Assembly: GCF_009901525.1 (NCBI RefSeq)
Contig: NZ_CP019288.1
Location: 2,385,501-2,449,500 of the forward strand
Source: Kordia antarctica
GTDB lineage: Bacteria; Bacteroidota; Bacteroidia; Flavobacteriales; Flavobacteriaceae
Length of the DNA stretch: 64,000 nucleotides
Direction of reading: 5' to 3'
The notes beneath the pieces are model-generated. The model was not told the DNA's origin, searched no databases, and was given only the letters and a program-made list of their open reading frames with translations. Below are positions 27,269-35,991 of the stretch, one piece after another (within the stretch, counting starts at the first letter, position 1; each line of letters begins with the position of its first letter). The translations under genes were made by a program, and so were the position numbers.

Positions 27269-29302
27269 ATGACAACTTTAAATACACAATTTTCTACAAA
27301 ATATACAACAGCTCCTTTTTCTAAAATAAATGAAAATGACTTTATTCCTGCTATAAACACAGAAATAGCAAGGACTAAGGAAGAAATCAACGAAATTACT
27401 AGCAATACGAATAATCCTACCTTTAAAAATACGATTGAAGCGTTGGAATATTCTGGTCAGCAATTGGATCGTGTGACAAGTATTTTTTTTAATTTGAATT
27501 CGGCAGAAACAAACGAAACAATTCAAAAAATAGCGCAAGAAATTTCGCCAAAGTTAACAGACTTATCTAATGATATTACACTGAATAAAGATTTGTTTGA
27601 AAGAGTAAAAACGGTTTACGAAGCTAGAGAAACGCTCACTTTAACAACCGAGCAAAAAACATTGTTAGACAAGAAGTTTAAAGCTTTTTCACGCAACGGA
27701 GCTAATCTATCGGAAGATAAAAAAGAAACACTTCGAGACATTGATAAAAAGCTTTCTAAATTAGGTTTGACTTTTGGTGAGAATGTACTCGCGGAAACCA
27801 ACAAATATCAATTGCATTTAACTGATGTAAGTGACGTTGCTGGAATTCCAAATGGCGCGTTAGAAGCCGCAAAAGCAATCGCGAAAAGCGAAAACAAAGA
27901 AGGCTGGATTTTCACACTCGATTACCCAAGTTATATTCCTTTTATGAAATATGCCGACAATCGTGAATTACGCCAACAAATGGCAACTGCTTTTGGTTCA
28001 AAATGTTTTAAGAATGACGAATTAGACAATCAAGCAAATGTATTGGAAATTGCCAAATTGCGTCATCAACGCGCCAATTTACTAGGCTACAAAACACACG
28101 CACATTTTGTTTTGGAAGAACGCATGGCTGAAAGGCCTGAAAAAGTAATTTCTTTTTTGAATGAATTGTTGGAGAAAGCAAAACCTGCCGCAGAACGCGA
28201 GTTTGAACAGTTATCAAATTTTGCAAAAAAATTGGACGGAATTGATGAATTGCAAAGTTGGGACAGTTCGTATTATTCAGAAAAATTAAAACAAGAATTG
28301 TTCAACCTGGATGATGAAAAACTAAAACCCTATTTTAAACTTGAAAACGTGATTGACGGCGCATTTACAGTAGCTGACAAACTATTTGACCTACGTTTTG
28401 AGCAAGTTTTTGATATTGATACGTATCACGAAGACGTAAAGACATATGAAGTTTACGACGGACAAAATAATTTTGTAGCTGTATTTTATGCTGATTTTCA
28501 TCCGCGAAAAGGAAAACGAAATGGCGCTTGGATGACTTCTTACAAATCACAACAACGCCAAAATGGAAAGGTTGAAAGACCGCATATTTCTATTGTATGT
28601 AATTTTACGAAACCTACAGAATCGAAACCATCTTTATTAACGTTTAATGAAGTGACGACGCTTTTCCATGAATTTGGACATGCTTTGCACGGAATGTTAG
28701 CCGATACAACATATCCGAGTTTAAGCGGAACATCTGTATTTTGGGATTTTGTAGAATTGCCAAGTCAAATACTAGAAAATTGGTGTTATGAAGCAGAAGC
28801 GTTAGCAATTTTTGCAAAACATTACGAAACTGGCGAAGTAATTCCGATGGAATTTATAGAAAAAATTAAAGCTTCCGCTACGTTTTTAGAAGGAATGGCA
28901 ACCTTACGTCAATTAAGTTTTGGATTGTTAGATATGAGTTGGCACGGAATTGATCCGACAGCAATTACAGATTTAAAAACACATGAAAACGCAGCGTTTG
29001 CAAACACACGTTTGTTTCCTGAAAATCCAAAAACGGCGATGAGCACTGCTTTTTCACACATATTTCAAGGTGGATATTCTTCTGGATATTACAGTTACAA
29101 ATGGGCAGAAGTTTTAGACGCCGATGCGTTTGAATATTTTAAAGAAAACGACATTTTTAGTAAAGAAATTGCTTCAAAATTTGCGACACATGTATTATCA
29201 AAAGGTGGCACAGAACATCCAATGATTTTATACAAACGTTTCCGTGGAGAAGCTCCAAAACCAGATGCATTGTTGAAACGTGCGGGTTTGCTGGTTGAAT
29301 AG
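27269..29302 (+). CDS. dcp: M3 family metallopeptidase (peptidyl-dipeptidase Dcp-like)
   Basis: A 677-residue peptidase of the thimet oligopeptidase family. The zinc site is H467-E-F-G-H in LFHEFGHALHGML, followed at the usual distance by ENWCYEAEAL carrying the third ligand Glu. The C-terminal SGYYSYKWAEVLDADAF region with its substrate-binding tyrosines is typical of Dcp. There is no signal peptide, so it probably works in the cytoplasm, removing dipeptides from oligopeptide C-termini. The gene is monocistronic and a hairpin follows its stop. Confidence 0.95.
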   Translation: MTTLNTQFSTKYTTAPFSKINENDFIPAINTEIARTKEEINEITSNTNNPTFKNTIEALEYSGQQLDRVTSIFFNLNSAETNETIQKIAQEISPKLTDLSNDITLNKDLFERVKTVYEARETLTLTTEQKTLLDKKFKAFSRNGANLSEDKKETLRDIDKKLSKLGLTFGENVLAETNKYQLHLTDVSDVAGIPNGALEAAKAIAKSENKEGWIFTLDYPSYIPFMKYADNRELRQQMATAFGSKCFKNDELDNQANVLEIAKLRHQRANLLGYKTHAHFVLEERMAERPEKVISFLNELLEKAKPAAEREFEQLSNFAKKLDGIDELQSWDSSYYSEKLKQELFNLDDEKLKPYFKLENVIDGAFTVADKLFDLRFEQVFDIDTYHEDVKTYEVYDGQNNFVAVFYADFHPRKGKRNGAWMTSYKSQQRQNGKVERPHISIVCNFTKPTESKPSLLTFNEVTTLFHEFGHALHGMLADTTYPSLSGTSVFWDFVELPSQILENWCYEAEALAIFAKHYETGEVIPMEFIEKIKASATFLEGMATLRQLSFGLLDMSWHGIDPTAITDLKTHENAAFANTRLFPENPKTAMSTAFSHIFQGGYSSGYYSYKWAEVLDADAFEYFKENDIFSKEIASKFATHVLSKGGTEHPMILYKRFRGEAPKPDALLKRAGLLVE

Positions 29303-29445
29303 AGGCATTAGTTTTTTGGAAATTAGGGATTAGTAGCTGTTAATATGTCGCTTTGCTCCTATTATTTTGTGGATTTGTTTTTTTGTTATCCGTGATTTTG
29401 TTATTTGTTCACTAAACTTATAAACCTTTAAACTTAATTACTAAA

Positions 29446-29487
29446 AAAATCATTTCAGTTGTATATAAATACGATTGAAATGATTTT
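29446..29487. terminator. Bidirectional-looking hairpin after dcp
   Basis: Perfect 12-bp arms AAAATCATTTCA (29446-29457) and TGAAATGATTTT (29476-29487), with an inner GTAT/ATAC pair in the loop. It lies about 145 bases after the dcp stop; a T/G-rich tract (GTCGCTTTGCT) fills the space between. Confidence 0.55.
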
Positions 29488-29541
29488 CTGTTTCTACTCA
29501 CATTTAATCGTTTAATTTTTAATCTTTCAATTAAATAAAAA

Positions 29542-29587
29542 TAAACTTTCAAAAATTATTGAAAGTTTAAAAATTATTATATATTTG
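29542..29587 (+). promoter_or_regulatory. Palindromic operator overlapping the gbsR-like promoter
   Basis: Perfect inverted arms TAAACTTTCAA (29542-29552) and TTGAAAGTTTA (29559-29569), spacer 6. The right arm provides the TTG of a -33 element, 18 bases before the -7 box TATATTTG (29580-29587). The ATG at 29592 follows within 5 bases, so the message is leaderless or nearly so. The position suggests that the encoded regulator represses itself. Confidence 0.7.
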
Positions 29588-29591
29588 CCCT

Positions 29592-30095
29592 ATGAATTAC
29601 ACAGAAGCAAAAGATAAGTTTATACAAACCTGGGGATCATTAGGAACTTTGTGGGGAATTAATAAAGCAATGGCACAAATTCACGCGTTACTTTTAATTT
29701 CTCCTGAACCATTATCAATGGAAGATGTGATGGAAGAATTACACATTTCAAGAGGTAACACAAGTATGAACTTACGACAACTTATTGATTGGGGAATTGT
29801 ATATAAAACATCAAAAGCTGGCGAACGAAAAGAGTACTTCACCTCAGAGAAAGACGTACATGAGCTCACAAAACAGATTGCACGCGAACGTAGCAGAAGA
29901 GAAATACAACCAACGCTAAAAATACTAAAAGAAGTAAGTAGTATTGAACAAGATGGTTCGGAAAAAACAAAAGAACTCATTAAGCAAACAAAAGCACTTC
30001 ACGAATTGGCAGAAACCGCAGATTCTATTATGAATCGACTCGTGAATCAAGAGTCTAATTGGATAACAAAAACATTCATGAAACTCTTAAAATAA
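29592..30095 (+). CDS. GbsR/MarR family transcriptional regulator
   Basis: A 167-residue DNA-binding protein. The N-terminal winged helix-turn-helix (about 25-90: LLISPEPLSMEDVMEELHIS, GNTSMNLRQLIDWGIVYK, wing GERKEYFTS) matches the GbsR-like group of MarR regulators; a helical C-terminal part (about 95-167) should form the dimer. It is preceded by a perfect palindrome, and the right half of that palindrome recurs in front of the next gene, so it probably controls both itself and the adjoining operon. The ligand is unknown; GbsR of Bacillus senses choline, but that cannot be carried over. Confidence 0.88.
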   Translation: MNYTEAKDKFIQTWGSLGTLWGINKAMAQIHALLLISPEPLSMEDVMEELHISRGNTSMNLRQLIDWGIVYKTSKAGERKEYFTSEKDVHELTKQIARERSRREIQPTLKILKEVSSIEQDGSEKTKELIKQTKALHELAETADSIMNRLVNQESNWITKTFMKLLK

Positions 30096-30137
30096 ACCAA
30101 CAAAGGAATTCATTTTCCTTTTATTTTTAATCAAATG

Positions 30138-30160
30138 TTTCAATGTTTATTGAAAGTTTA
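30138..30160 (+). promoter_or_regulatory. Second operator-like site before the membrane-protein operon
   Basis: TTTCAA (30138-30143) and TTGAAAGTTTA (30150-30160) repeat the half-sites of the regulator's own promoter; an 18-base stretch beginning TTATTGAAAGTTTAAAAA is identical at both places. A weak -7 box (TAGTTATG) lies close before the ATG at 30176. Confidence 0.6.
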
Positions 30161-30175
30161 AAAAATACAATAGTT

Positions 30176-30529
30176 ATGAAATTTATTTACTACACCAACA
30201 ACATTATTTACTATCTCACTTTAGTGCTTTATCTAACTATTATTTATGGCATGTTTATGCAAGTATTTCTTGGAGGAATTCAAGTAATTCTATTCTTTGT
30301 TTTACTATTTAATTATGATAAGTTTTCTGAAAGAATAAAACAACATCTTTCTACTTATGGAATACTCAGCACGCTATTCCTTTTGTTGTTTTTCGGTTTG
30401 CTAAATTATACCGATACTATTTTATCAAATTCAATATTCTTCTCTATTGGTCTATATATAGTTATTCCTATGAGTCTTGGAACATATTTCACTTACATAG
30501 TTTATCAACTTAAACAGAAAGTATCATGA
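30176..30529 (+). CDS. Small four-helix membrane protein
   Basis: About 117 residues with roughly four hydrophobic helices (ITYYLTLVLYLTIIYG-like first helix, then VILFFVLLF, LFLLLFFGLLNY and IGLYIVIPMSLG). I start it at MKFIYYTN (30176), because the earlier in-frame ATG at 30143 falls inside the operator-like repeat. No family recognised. Its stop overlaps the next start by 4 bases (ATGA), so it is the first gene of a translationally coupled operon. Confidence 0.7.
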   Translation: MKFIYYTNNIIYYLTLVLYLTIIYGMFMQVFLGGIQVILFFVLLFNYDKFSERIKQHLSTYGILSTLFLLLFFGLLNYTDTILSNSIFFSIGLYIVIPMSLGTYFTYIVYQLKQKVS

Positions 30530-31413
30530 AAAATCCTTGTCTTCTCACCTATTTAAATAAAGAAATGCAAATGCCTTCTACTAAAGAACAAATAATTGAT
30601 TTTTATAATGAAGCTACTGAAGATTACAGTTTTTGGAGTAAAGATTTAAACATGCATTTTGGGTATTTTGTGCCTTTTAAAACCTGTGTATTTACACGTG
30701 ATTCTATGTTAAACAGAATGAATGATGAGGTTTTTAAACGTTTAAATGTGTTTGATCAGAAAAAACATATTATAGATTTAGGTTGCGGAATGGGCGCATC
30801 AATTCGTCGCGGAATTTCAAACTATCCAAAATTGGCAATAACTGGTGTCACAATTTCTCCCTTTCAGGTAGAAAAAGGAAATGAATTATTGAATTCAGAA
30901 CGCGGCACAATTCTCAATAGAGATTACAAAAATACTTCTTTTGACAAAAATTCTTTTGATGGCGCAATGGCAATAGAAAGTTTATGTCATTCAGGTTGTA
31001 GCACGGAAGCTTTAGCAGAAACGTATCGAATTTTAAAACCAGGCTCTACATTTGTCATTGCAGATGCATTCACAAAAAAAGATGTCGGCGAAATGAATCC
31101 GTTAGCAAAATATACATATAAAGGTTTATGTGAATCGTGGAGTTTGGAAAGTTTAGGAAACATAAATCGTGTTAAAGCTGATTTAGAAAAACTAGGTTTT
31201 AAAGATATCAAAGTGAAAAATATTTGGTACAGAGTTGCGCCTTCAGTTTTGCATGTTCCGTTTACAATTTCGAGTTTCATCTTAAAGAAATTATTCAAAA
31301 AAGAAACCTTAAAACCCGAAAGTATCAAAAATTTAAAAGGTTCGTTCTTCGCTTTATTATCAAGCTTGAGCTTAACAAACTTTGGATATTATATTATTAC
31401 GGCTAAGAAATAA
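30526..31413 (+). CDS. SAM-dependent methyltransferase (class I, Methyltransf_11/25 type)
   Basis: A 295-residue protein. The SAM-binding motif I is HIIDLGCGMGASIRRG (about 82-97), motif II lies in AITGVTISPFQVEKG and the post-motif DGAMAIESLCHSG is like that of sterol and tocopherol C-methyltransferases, with the C-terminal part GYYIITAKK. The N-terminal helix EQIIDFYNEATEDYSFWS also fits this group, which acts on lipid-like small molecules. The substrate is unknown. An internal ATG (residue 14, MQMPSTKEQ) could be the real start, but the ATGA overlap with the upstream gene favours the first. Confidence 0.85.
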   Translation: MKNPCLLTYLNKEMQMPSTKEQIIDFYNEATEDYSFWSKDLNMHFGYFVPFKTCVFTRDSMLNRMNDEVFKRLNVFDQKKHIIDLGCGMGASIRRGISNYPKLAITGVTISPFQVEKGNELLNSERGTILNRDYKNTSFDKNSFDGAMAIESLCHSGCSTEALAETYRILKPGSTFVIADAFTKKDVGEMNPLAKYTYKGLCESWSLESLGNINRVKADLEKLGFKDIKVKNIWYRVAPSVLHVPFTISSFILKKLFKKETLKPESIKNLKGSFFALLSSLSLTNFGYYIITAKK

Positions 31414-31448
31414 AGTTTAATTAAAAAAAGATTCCACTTTCGTGGGAA

Positions 31449-32369
31449 ATGAATATGAAAAAAATGATAATTGCAGGCGGAAGCGGTTTTTTAGGAAACG
31501 CTTTAATTGAATATTTTCTTCCGAAGAATTATGAAATTATTGTACTCTCAAGAAGCAACAAAGAAACAGGAAATGATGCATTACGTTACGTACTTTGGGA
31601 CGCGAAAACGTTGGGCATTTGGATTACCGAATTGGAAGGTGCTGCTGTTTTGATCAATCTTACAGGGAAATCTGTAGATTGTAGATACAATGAGAAAAAC
31701 AAAGCTGAAATTTTAAACTCCAGAGTAACTTCTACGGAAGTGTTAGGCAAAGCGATTCAAGCATGTGCAGTTCCGCCAAAAGTTTGGATGAACTCATCTA
31801 CGGCAACGATTTACGAGCATTCACTAACTGAAAAAATGACCGAAACTAATGGAATTATTGGAGATGATTTTTCTATGAATGTGGCTAAATCGTGGGAAAA
31901 AGCATTTCAAAATTGCAAAACTCCAAAAACAATCAAAATTGCATTGCGAACTTCTATTGTATTAGGAAAAAATGGTGGCGCGTTTATTCCGTTGAAAAAC
32001 TTGGCAAAAGTTGGTTTAGGCGGAATGCAAGGAAACGGAACCCAAAAAGTAAGTTGGATTCATGAATATGATTTTTGCCGCGCTGTTGAGTTTTTATTAG
32101 AAGAAAACCACACAGGAACGTTTAATGTAACTTCACCAAATCCGCTACCAAACAAGGAATTTATGAAGACTTTACGGAAGGTTTTAAAAGTTTCTATCGG
32201 AATAATACAGCCAAAATGGTTATTACGATTCGGTGCAAAAATTATTGGTACAGAAGCAGAACTTATTCTAAAAAGCAGGTTTGTAATTCCAGAGAAATTA
32301 AAAGTTGCTGGCTTTCAATTTCAATATCCAACGGTGGAAAAAGCGATGCAGGAAATTATAAATCGATAA
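31449..32369 (+). CDS. TIGR01777-type NAD(P)-dependent epimerase (SDR39U1 family)
   Basis: A 306-residue extended short-chain dehydrogenase. The Rossmann motif GGSGFLGNALIEYF is near the N-terminus; NLTGKSVDCRYNEKNKAEILNSRV and the later GGMQGNGTQKVSWIHEYDFCRAVEFLL are hallmarks of the YfcH/SulA-like SDR39U1 family. The C-terminal DUF1731-like part (about 250-306) is present. The start could be MNMKK or the MKK two codons later. It is in the methyltransferase operon, 35 bases downstream. Confidence 0.92.
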   Translation: MNMKKMIIAGGSGFLGNALIEYFLPKNYEIIVLSRSNKETGNDALRYVLWDAKTLGIWITELEGAAVLINLTGKSVDCRYNEKNKAEILNSRVTSTEVLGKAIQACAVPPKVWMNSSTATIYEHSLTEKMTETNGIIGDDFSMNVAKSWEKAFQNCKTPKTIKIALRTSIVLGKNGGAFIPLKNLAKVGLGGMQGNGTQKVSWIHEYDFCRAVEFLLEENHTGTFNVTSPNPLPNKEFMKTLRKVLKVSIGIIQPKWLLRFGAKIIGTEAELILKSRFVIPEKLKVAGFQFQYPTVEKAMQEIINR

Positions 32370-32379
32370 CGAAAACAAT

Positions 32380-32991
32380 ATGACCAAAATGAAATTAATT
32401 CTAACTATCTTCCTTATTGGAACGCTGTATTCTTTTGCTCAAACCAACGTGTTAGATCAGGATTATTATTTTGTAGTTAAAGAAAAAACAATACAATTTA
32501 AACAAAAAAAGGATTCTTTATTTATTACAAACTGTAGTGAAATTGGAAAATGTGATTCATTACCAAAATTCAGTTATCTGATTCTAAGAGATTCTCTTGT
32601 GAATGATACTACAAAAGTGGTTTTTGTGAAAGGTCAAAAATACAAACACAGAAACTTGGAAGTCCACGAAAAAGAAATCACATTTATTAGTTATGAAAAC
32701 GGGAGAAAAGCAATTAAGGAAACTTATATTAAACGCAAAAAAGAAAAAACCCAATTTCCAATCTTATATCCTACATCCGAATTAGCGTTATTAAAACCAA
32801 TTTCTGAAATTAGCGTAGCTGAATCAAAAGAAATCATACTAGAATTTAAAAAATACATAACATCTCTTGATAAAAACGAACTTGACATTGATGATTATAA
32901 AATTTGGGAGAAATTTAATGATTTAGTAATTCAAAAAGGATATACTCCTATTGATGCTGAACGCGAAGTTGGTCTAAAATTTCAAAAATAA
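32380..32991 (+). CDS. Secreted hypothetical protein
   Basis: A 203-residue protein with a signal peptide (MKLILTIFLIGTLYSFAQ; the preceding MTK may be untranslated, which would put the start at 32389). The mature part is Lys/Glu-rich with strands (YYFVVKEKTIQFKQKKDSLF) and two Cys (TNCSEIGKCDS). No family recognised. Only 5-10 bases separate it from its neighbours, so it belongs to the operon. Confidence 0.75.
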   Translation: MTKMKLILTIFLIGTLYSFAQTNVLDQDYYFVVKEKTIQFKQKKDSLFITNCSEIGKCDSLPKFSYLILRDSLVNDTTKVVFVKGQKYKHRNLEVHEKEITFISYENGRKAIKETYIKRKKEKTQFPILYPTSELALLKPISEISVAESKEIILEFKKYITSLDKNELDIDDYKIWEKFNDLVIQKGYTPIDAEREVGLKFQK

Positions 32992-32996
32992 ACAAC

Positions 32997-33707
32997 ATGA
33001 GTTTTTTAACTGCCGAATGGCGAAAATTAGTTTTTATAAATTATACAGTTGATCCAAAATTGTTAGAAAAGTATGTCCCGAAAGGAACATTATTAGATAG
33101 TTACCACGGAAAATGTTTTGTCAGCGTCATTGGATTTATGTTTAAAGACACAAAAGTTTTAGGTTGCAAAATGCCTTCATTACATACGTTTGAAGAAGTG
33201 AACTTACGTTTTTACGTCAAGCGAAAAGAAAATGATATTTGGAAAAGAGGCGCAGTTTTTATCCAAGAAATTGTACCGAAACGATTGTTGAGTTTTGTAG
33301 CAAATACAATCTATCATGAACATTATATCACGCGTCCAATGTCGCATATTTGGAATATTACACCAGAAAATATAGCCGTTTCATATACTTGGATGAATGA
33401 ACAGAAAGAACAATCGATTGCTGTAAAAGCAAAAAATAATCCTGTGTCGTTTCCTGAAAATTCGGAAATCGAATTCATCTCAGAACACTATTTTGGGTAC
33501 ACAAAATACAATGATTCCAAAACATTTGAATATGAAGTTACGCATCCAAAATGGTTATATTACAACGTAGATGAGTATACTTTAAACTTAGATTTTGAGT
33601 TGAATTATGGAAAGAAGTTTGCACATTTAACCAAACAAAAACCAGATTCGGTATTTTTAATGGAAGGTTCAAAAATTACGGTGGAGCCGAAAAAGTCAAT
33701 CAAATGA
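32997..33707 (+). CDS. YqjF family protein (DUF2071)
   Basis: A 236-residue soluble protein. FLTAEWRKLVFINYTVDPKL at the start, EVNLRFYVKRK and the RGAVFIQEIVPKR segment are characteristic of the DUF2071/YqjF (acetoacetate decarboxylase-like fold) family. Function unknown. Its last codons overlap the following SRPBCC gene by 4 bases (ATGA), a clear sign of coupled translation. Confidence 0.88.
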   Translation: MSFLTAEWRKLVFINYTVDPKLLEKYVPKGTLLDSYHGKCFVSVIGFMFKDTKVLGCKMPSLHTFEEVNLRFYVKRKENDIWKRGAVFIQEIVPKRLLSFVANTIYHEHYITRPMSHIWNITPENIAVSYTWMNEQKEQSIAVKAKNNPVSFPENSEIEFISEHYFGYTKYNDSKTFEYEVTHPKWLYYNVDEYTLNLDFELNYGKKFAHLTKQKPDSVFLMEGSKITVEPKKSIK

Positions 33708-34156
33708 CCACAATCAATCTAAAAACAATCATAAAAGCACCAATTCTCACGGTTTTTGATATTTCCAGAGATATTTCTGAGCATGAAGCTTCAACTAGCA
33801 ATACACGCGAAAAAGCAATTGCTGGGAAAACTTCAGGGAAAATCAACTTAGGAGAAACGGTTACTTGGCGCGCAAAACATTTTGGATTCTATCTGAAACA
33901 TACAAGTCTAATTTCAGCATTTGAGTCGCCAACCTATTTTGCAGATGAAATGACAAAAGGCGTTTTTAAAAGTTTGCATCACGAACATATTTTTAATGAA
34001 GTAGATGGAGTTACGGAAATGATTGATATTTTTAAATATGAAGTTCCGTATGGAATTTTCGGAAAGCTTTTTAACTACTTTATTTTGAAGTCTTACATGA
34101 CAAAATTCTTAATAGAACGAAATCACCACATTCTACAAAGAGCGGAATTATTATAG
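33704..34156 (+). CDS. SRPBCC family ligand-binding protein
   Basis: A 150-residue protein of the START-like SRPBCC fold: an opening strand with TIIKAPILTVFDISRDISEH, a middle NLGETVTWRAKHFGFYLKHT, then FKSLHHEHIFNEVDGVTEMIDIFKYEVPYGIFG. These proteins bind hydrophobic ligands. Its place after a methyltransferase, an epimerase and a DUF2071 protein suggests a shared small-molecule or lipid pathway; that is inference. It is the last gene of the operon. Confidence 0.85.
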   Translation: MTTINLKTIIKAPILTVFDISRDISEHEASTSNTREKAIAGKTSGKINLGETVTWRAKHFGFYLKHTSLISAFESPTYFADEMTKGVFKSLHHEHIFNEVDGVTEMIDIFKYEVPYGIFGKLFNYFILKSYMTKFLIERNHHILQRAELL

Positions 34157-34216
34157 TTAATACTTTGAAAGATTTTTCTAACCACGTAATTATTTTTTAT
34201 TTCAATAATTATCGTT

Positions 34217-34224
34217 TAAATTTG
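34217..34224 (+). promoter_or_regulatory. -7 box of the sigma-factor gene
   Basis: TAAATTTG fits TAnnTTTG exactly, 19 bases before the ATG at 34244. Confidence 0.55.
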
Positions 34225-34243
34225 GAAAAATAATTGCCCTCAA

Positions 34244-34798
34244 ATGCCAAACCATCAACTAGATCCTAATAAATGGATTAAACTCTATGCAGATTATCTT
34301 TTCAATTATACAATTGTTAGGGTAAAGGATAGAGAGACTGCGGAAGACTTAGTGCAAGAAACGTTTTTTGCAGGATTAAAGTCAATGGCAAATTTTAAAG
34401 GAGAAGCTTCTGAACGTACGTGGTTAATTTCTATTTTGAAACGTAAAATAATTGATCATTATCGAAAAATAAATTCTAAAAAAGGGAAAGCCGAAGTTCG
34501 AATTACTTACAATTCTGACACAGAATCCGAAGGAGATTGGTTAGAAGAGCGCGTTGCTGACAATTATGATAAAAATGCTGAAGATTTAATGCAAAATGAA
34601 GAACTCGGACTCGCTATTGAAGATTGTATTGACAAACTTCCTGAAAAGCAAGCGACGATTTTTAAAATGAAAACTATTTTAGGATACGACACAGAAACCA
34701 TTTGTAATGAACTAAATATTACTGCGTCTAATCTTTGGGTTATTATTCACAGAGCACGAACTGCACTCTCTGGATGTCTCGAAAAGAATTGGTATTAA
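34244..34798 (+). CDS. ECF-type sigma-70 family RNA polymerase sigma factor
   Basis: A 184-residue sigma factor. Region 2 (about 10-80) has VKDRETAEDLVQETFFAGL and FKGEASERTWLISILKRKIIDHYR; region 4 (about 128-180) has LPEKQATIFKMKTILGYDTETICNELNI and the HTH end NLWVIIHRARTAL. Region 3 is lacking, as in ECF sigma factors. It is followed 10 bases later by a small protein that looks like a decayed zinc-finger anti-sigma factor. Confidence 0.92.
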   Translation: MPNHQLDPNKWIKLYADYLFNYTIVRVKDRETAEDLVQETFFAGLKSMANFKGEASERTWLISILKRKIIDHYRKINSKKGKAEVRITYNSDTESEGDWLEERVADNYDKNAEDLMQNEELGLAIEDCIDKLPEKQATIFKMKTILGYDTETICNELNITASNLWVIIHRARTALSGCLEKNWY

Positions 34799-34808
34799 AA
34801 TAAAGTAA

Positions 34809-35063
34809 ATGAGTACAAAAAATAAATTTTTCATTTCCTGTGAGGAAGCAAAACACATTTGTGACAAGTCGCAATATGGGGAAGCTAGTTTTTGGGAAAG
34901 AGTAAAACTAAGCATACGATTATCTTGGTGTCGCATCACAAGAGCATATTCTGGCAGCAATGTAAAGTTGACTAAACTTATAAAAGAGTCTAAAATTGAA
35001 GCGATTGAAAAAGATAGAAAAGAAGAAATGCAACGGAAGCTACAAGAAGAAATGAGCAAATAG
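34809..35063 (+). CDS. Small protein related to zinc-finger anti-sigma factors, ligands degenerate
   Basis: An 84-residue protein starting MSTKNKFFISCEEAKHICDK. The layout, a Cys-containing N-terminal turn followed by a helix and the SWCRITRAYS segment where the family usually has H-x3-C-x2-C, matches the small zinc-binding anti-sigma partners encoded after ECF sigma genes in flavobacteria. Here the His and one Cys of that pattern are absent, so zinc binding is doubtful. The C-terminus is a charged helix. Database relatives next to gcvP are sometimes called glycine dehydrogenase; nothing in this sequence supports that. Its 3' end overlaps the convergent gene by 24 bases. Confidence 0.7.
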   Translation: MSTKNKFFISCEEAKHICDKSQYGEASFWERVKLSIRLSWCRITRAYSGSNVKLTKLIKESKIEAIEKDRKEEMQRKLQEEMSK

Positions 35064-35870
35064 AAGCATTAAAAACCATACAATCGGAATACTTTCAACC
35101 CAAAAAGATGTAAAGTATCTCGATTTTTTTATGCCCGATTTCCAAATAACAAACGCTAACACAAAACTCAATCCGAGCGTGATAAAGAATTCTTCATTGA
35201 GCGCATTTTGAATCAAATAGTCCAATCCTGTAAAGAGTAAAATCCAAACATATGCTAGTTGTTTTGTTTTAGAAACTCCAATGCGTTGCGGCAAAGTCCC
35301 TAACGCTTCTGCGTCATAAGACAAATCACTTATTTCAAAAGGAATCATCAAAATCAACACTAAAACAAAACGTTGTAAACAAGTCAATACAACTGTTGTT
35401 TCTGCTATGGGCACATCGGCATTTACAATTGGCAATACTACGGTAACGCCTGCCCAACATAAAGCCACAATAATGATCTTTAATCCCGCAAGTGTTCTAA
35501 AATTTTTTCTATTTGGCAAAAAAGGAATGATATATAAAGAAGATAACACACTAAATCCAACAGCAAACAACAAGGTTTTTAGTTGCATTTGAAACGCGTA
35601 AAAAACAGCCAATACAAAACATAAAAAACTAAACAGTTGAATACCTTTCATGTATTTTGTTTTCACAAAAAAATATTGCTTTGCCGAACTGCCATATTTT
35701 ATAAAATTATACGTCACAATTGTCCCGTAAAATGAAAAATACAAAACAGCTTCATCATATGGTAACTCAAACAATATCAAGGTAATATACGTTAGCGCAT
35801 ACACACTCAATCCAATATGAATACTGCTATCTAAATAAAAATTGAAAAGTTTCTTTAAAACATTCATCAC
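35040..35870 (-). CDS. UbiA-like polytopic membrane protein
   Basis: A 276-residue protein with about eight hydrophobic helices. The spacing of helices and the segment IPFEISDLSYDAEALGTLPQRIG (about 178-200), with an Asp-x3-Asp pattern followed by LPxRIG, recall the second Asp-rich loop of UbiA prenyltransferases. The first loop (TYNFIKYGSSAKQ) lacks the usual NDxxD, so activity as a classic prenyltransferase is uncertain. The start may be the first or second of two ATGs (35868-35870 or 35865-35867). Confidence 0.65.
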   Translation of the reverse strand: MMNVLKKLFNFYLDSSIHIGLSVYALTYITLILFELPYDEAVLYFSFYGTIVTYNFIKYGSSAKQYFFVKTKYMKGIQLFSFLCFVLAVFYAFQMQLKTLLFAVGFSVLSSLYIIPFLPNRKNFRTLAGLKIIIVALCWAGVTVVLPIVNADVPIAETTVVLTCLQRFVLVLILMIPFEISDLSYDAEALGTLPQRIGVSKTKQLAYVWILLFTGLDYLIQNALNEEFFITLGLSFVLAFVIWKSGIKKSRYFTSFWVESIPIVWFLMLLFAHFFL

Positions 35871-35966
35871 ACAAAAATAGCGAAACTGTTCATAACCTCT
35901 CTTTTTGGTTAAAAACTTTCCATATTCACATGTTTATGAAAGCATAAAGAAGTAATTTTTTAATCG

Positions 35967-35974
35967 TACTTTTG
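35967..35974 (+). promoter_or_regulatory. -7 box upstream of the gcvP leader
   Basis: TACTTTTG matches TAnnTTTG. It would start the gcvP message near 35981, giving a leader of about 200 bases that contains a complete inverted-repeat element. Confidence 0.55.
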
Positions 35975-35991
35975 CATGCTATAAACACAAC

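Noticed and set aside
34809-35063. Glycine dehydrogenase annotation for the 84-residue gene
   Set aside because: No P-protein motif is present; the gene is next to a sigma factor and has anti-sigma-like layout. The name probably spread from the nearby gcvP gene.
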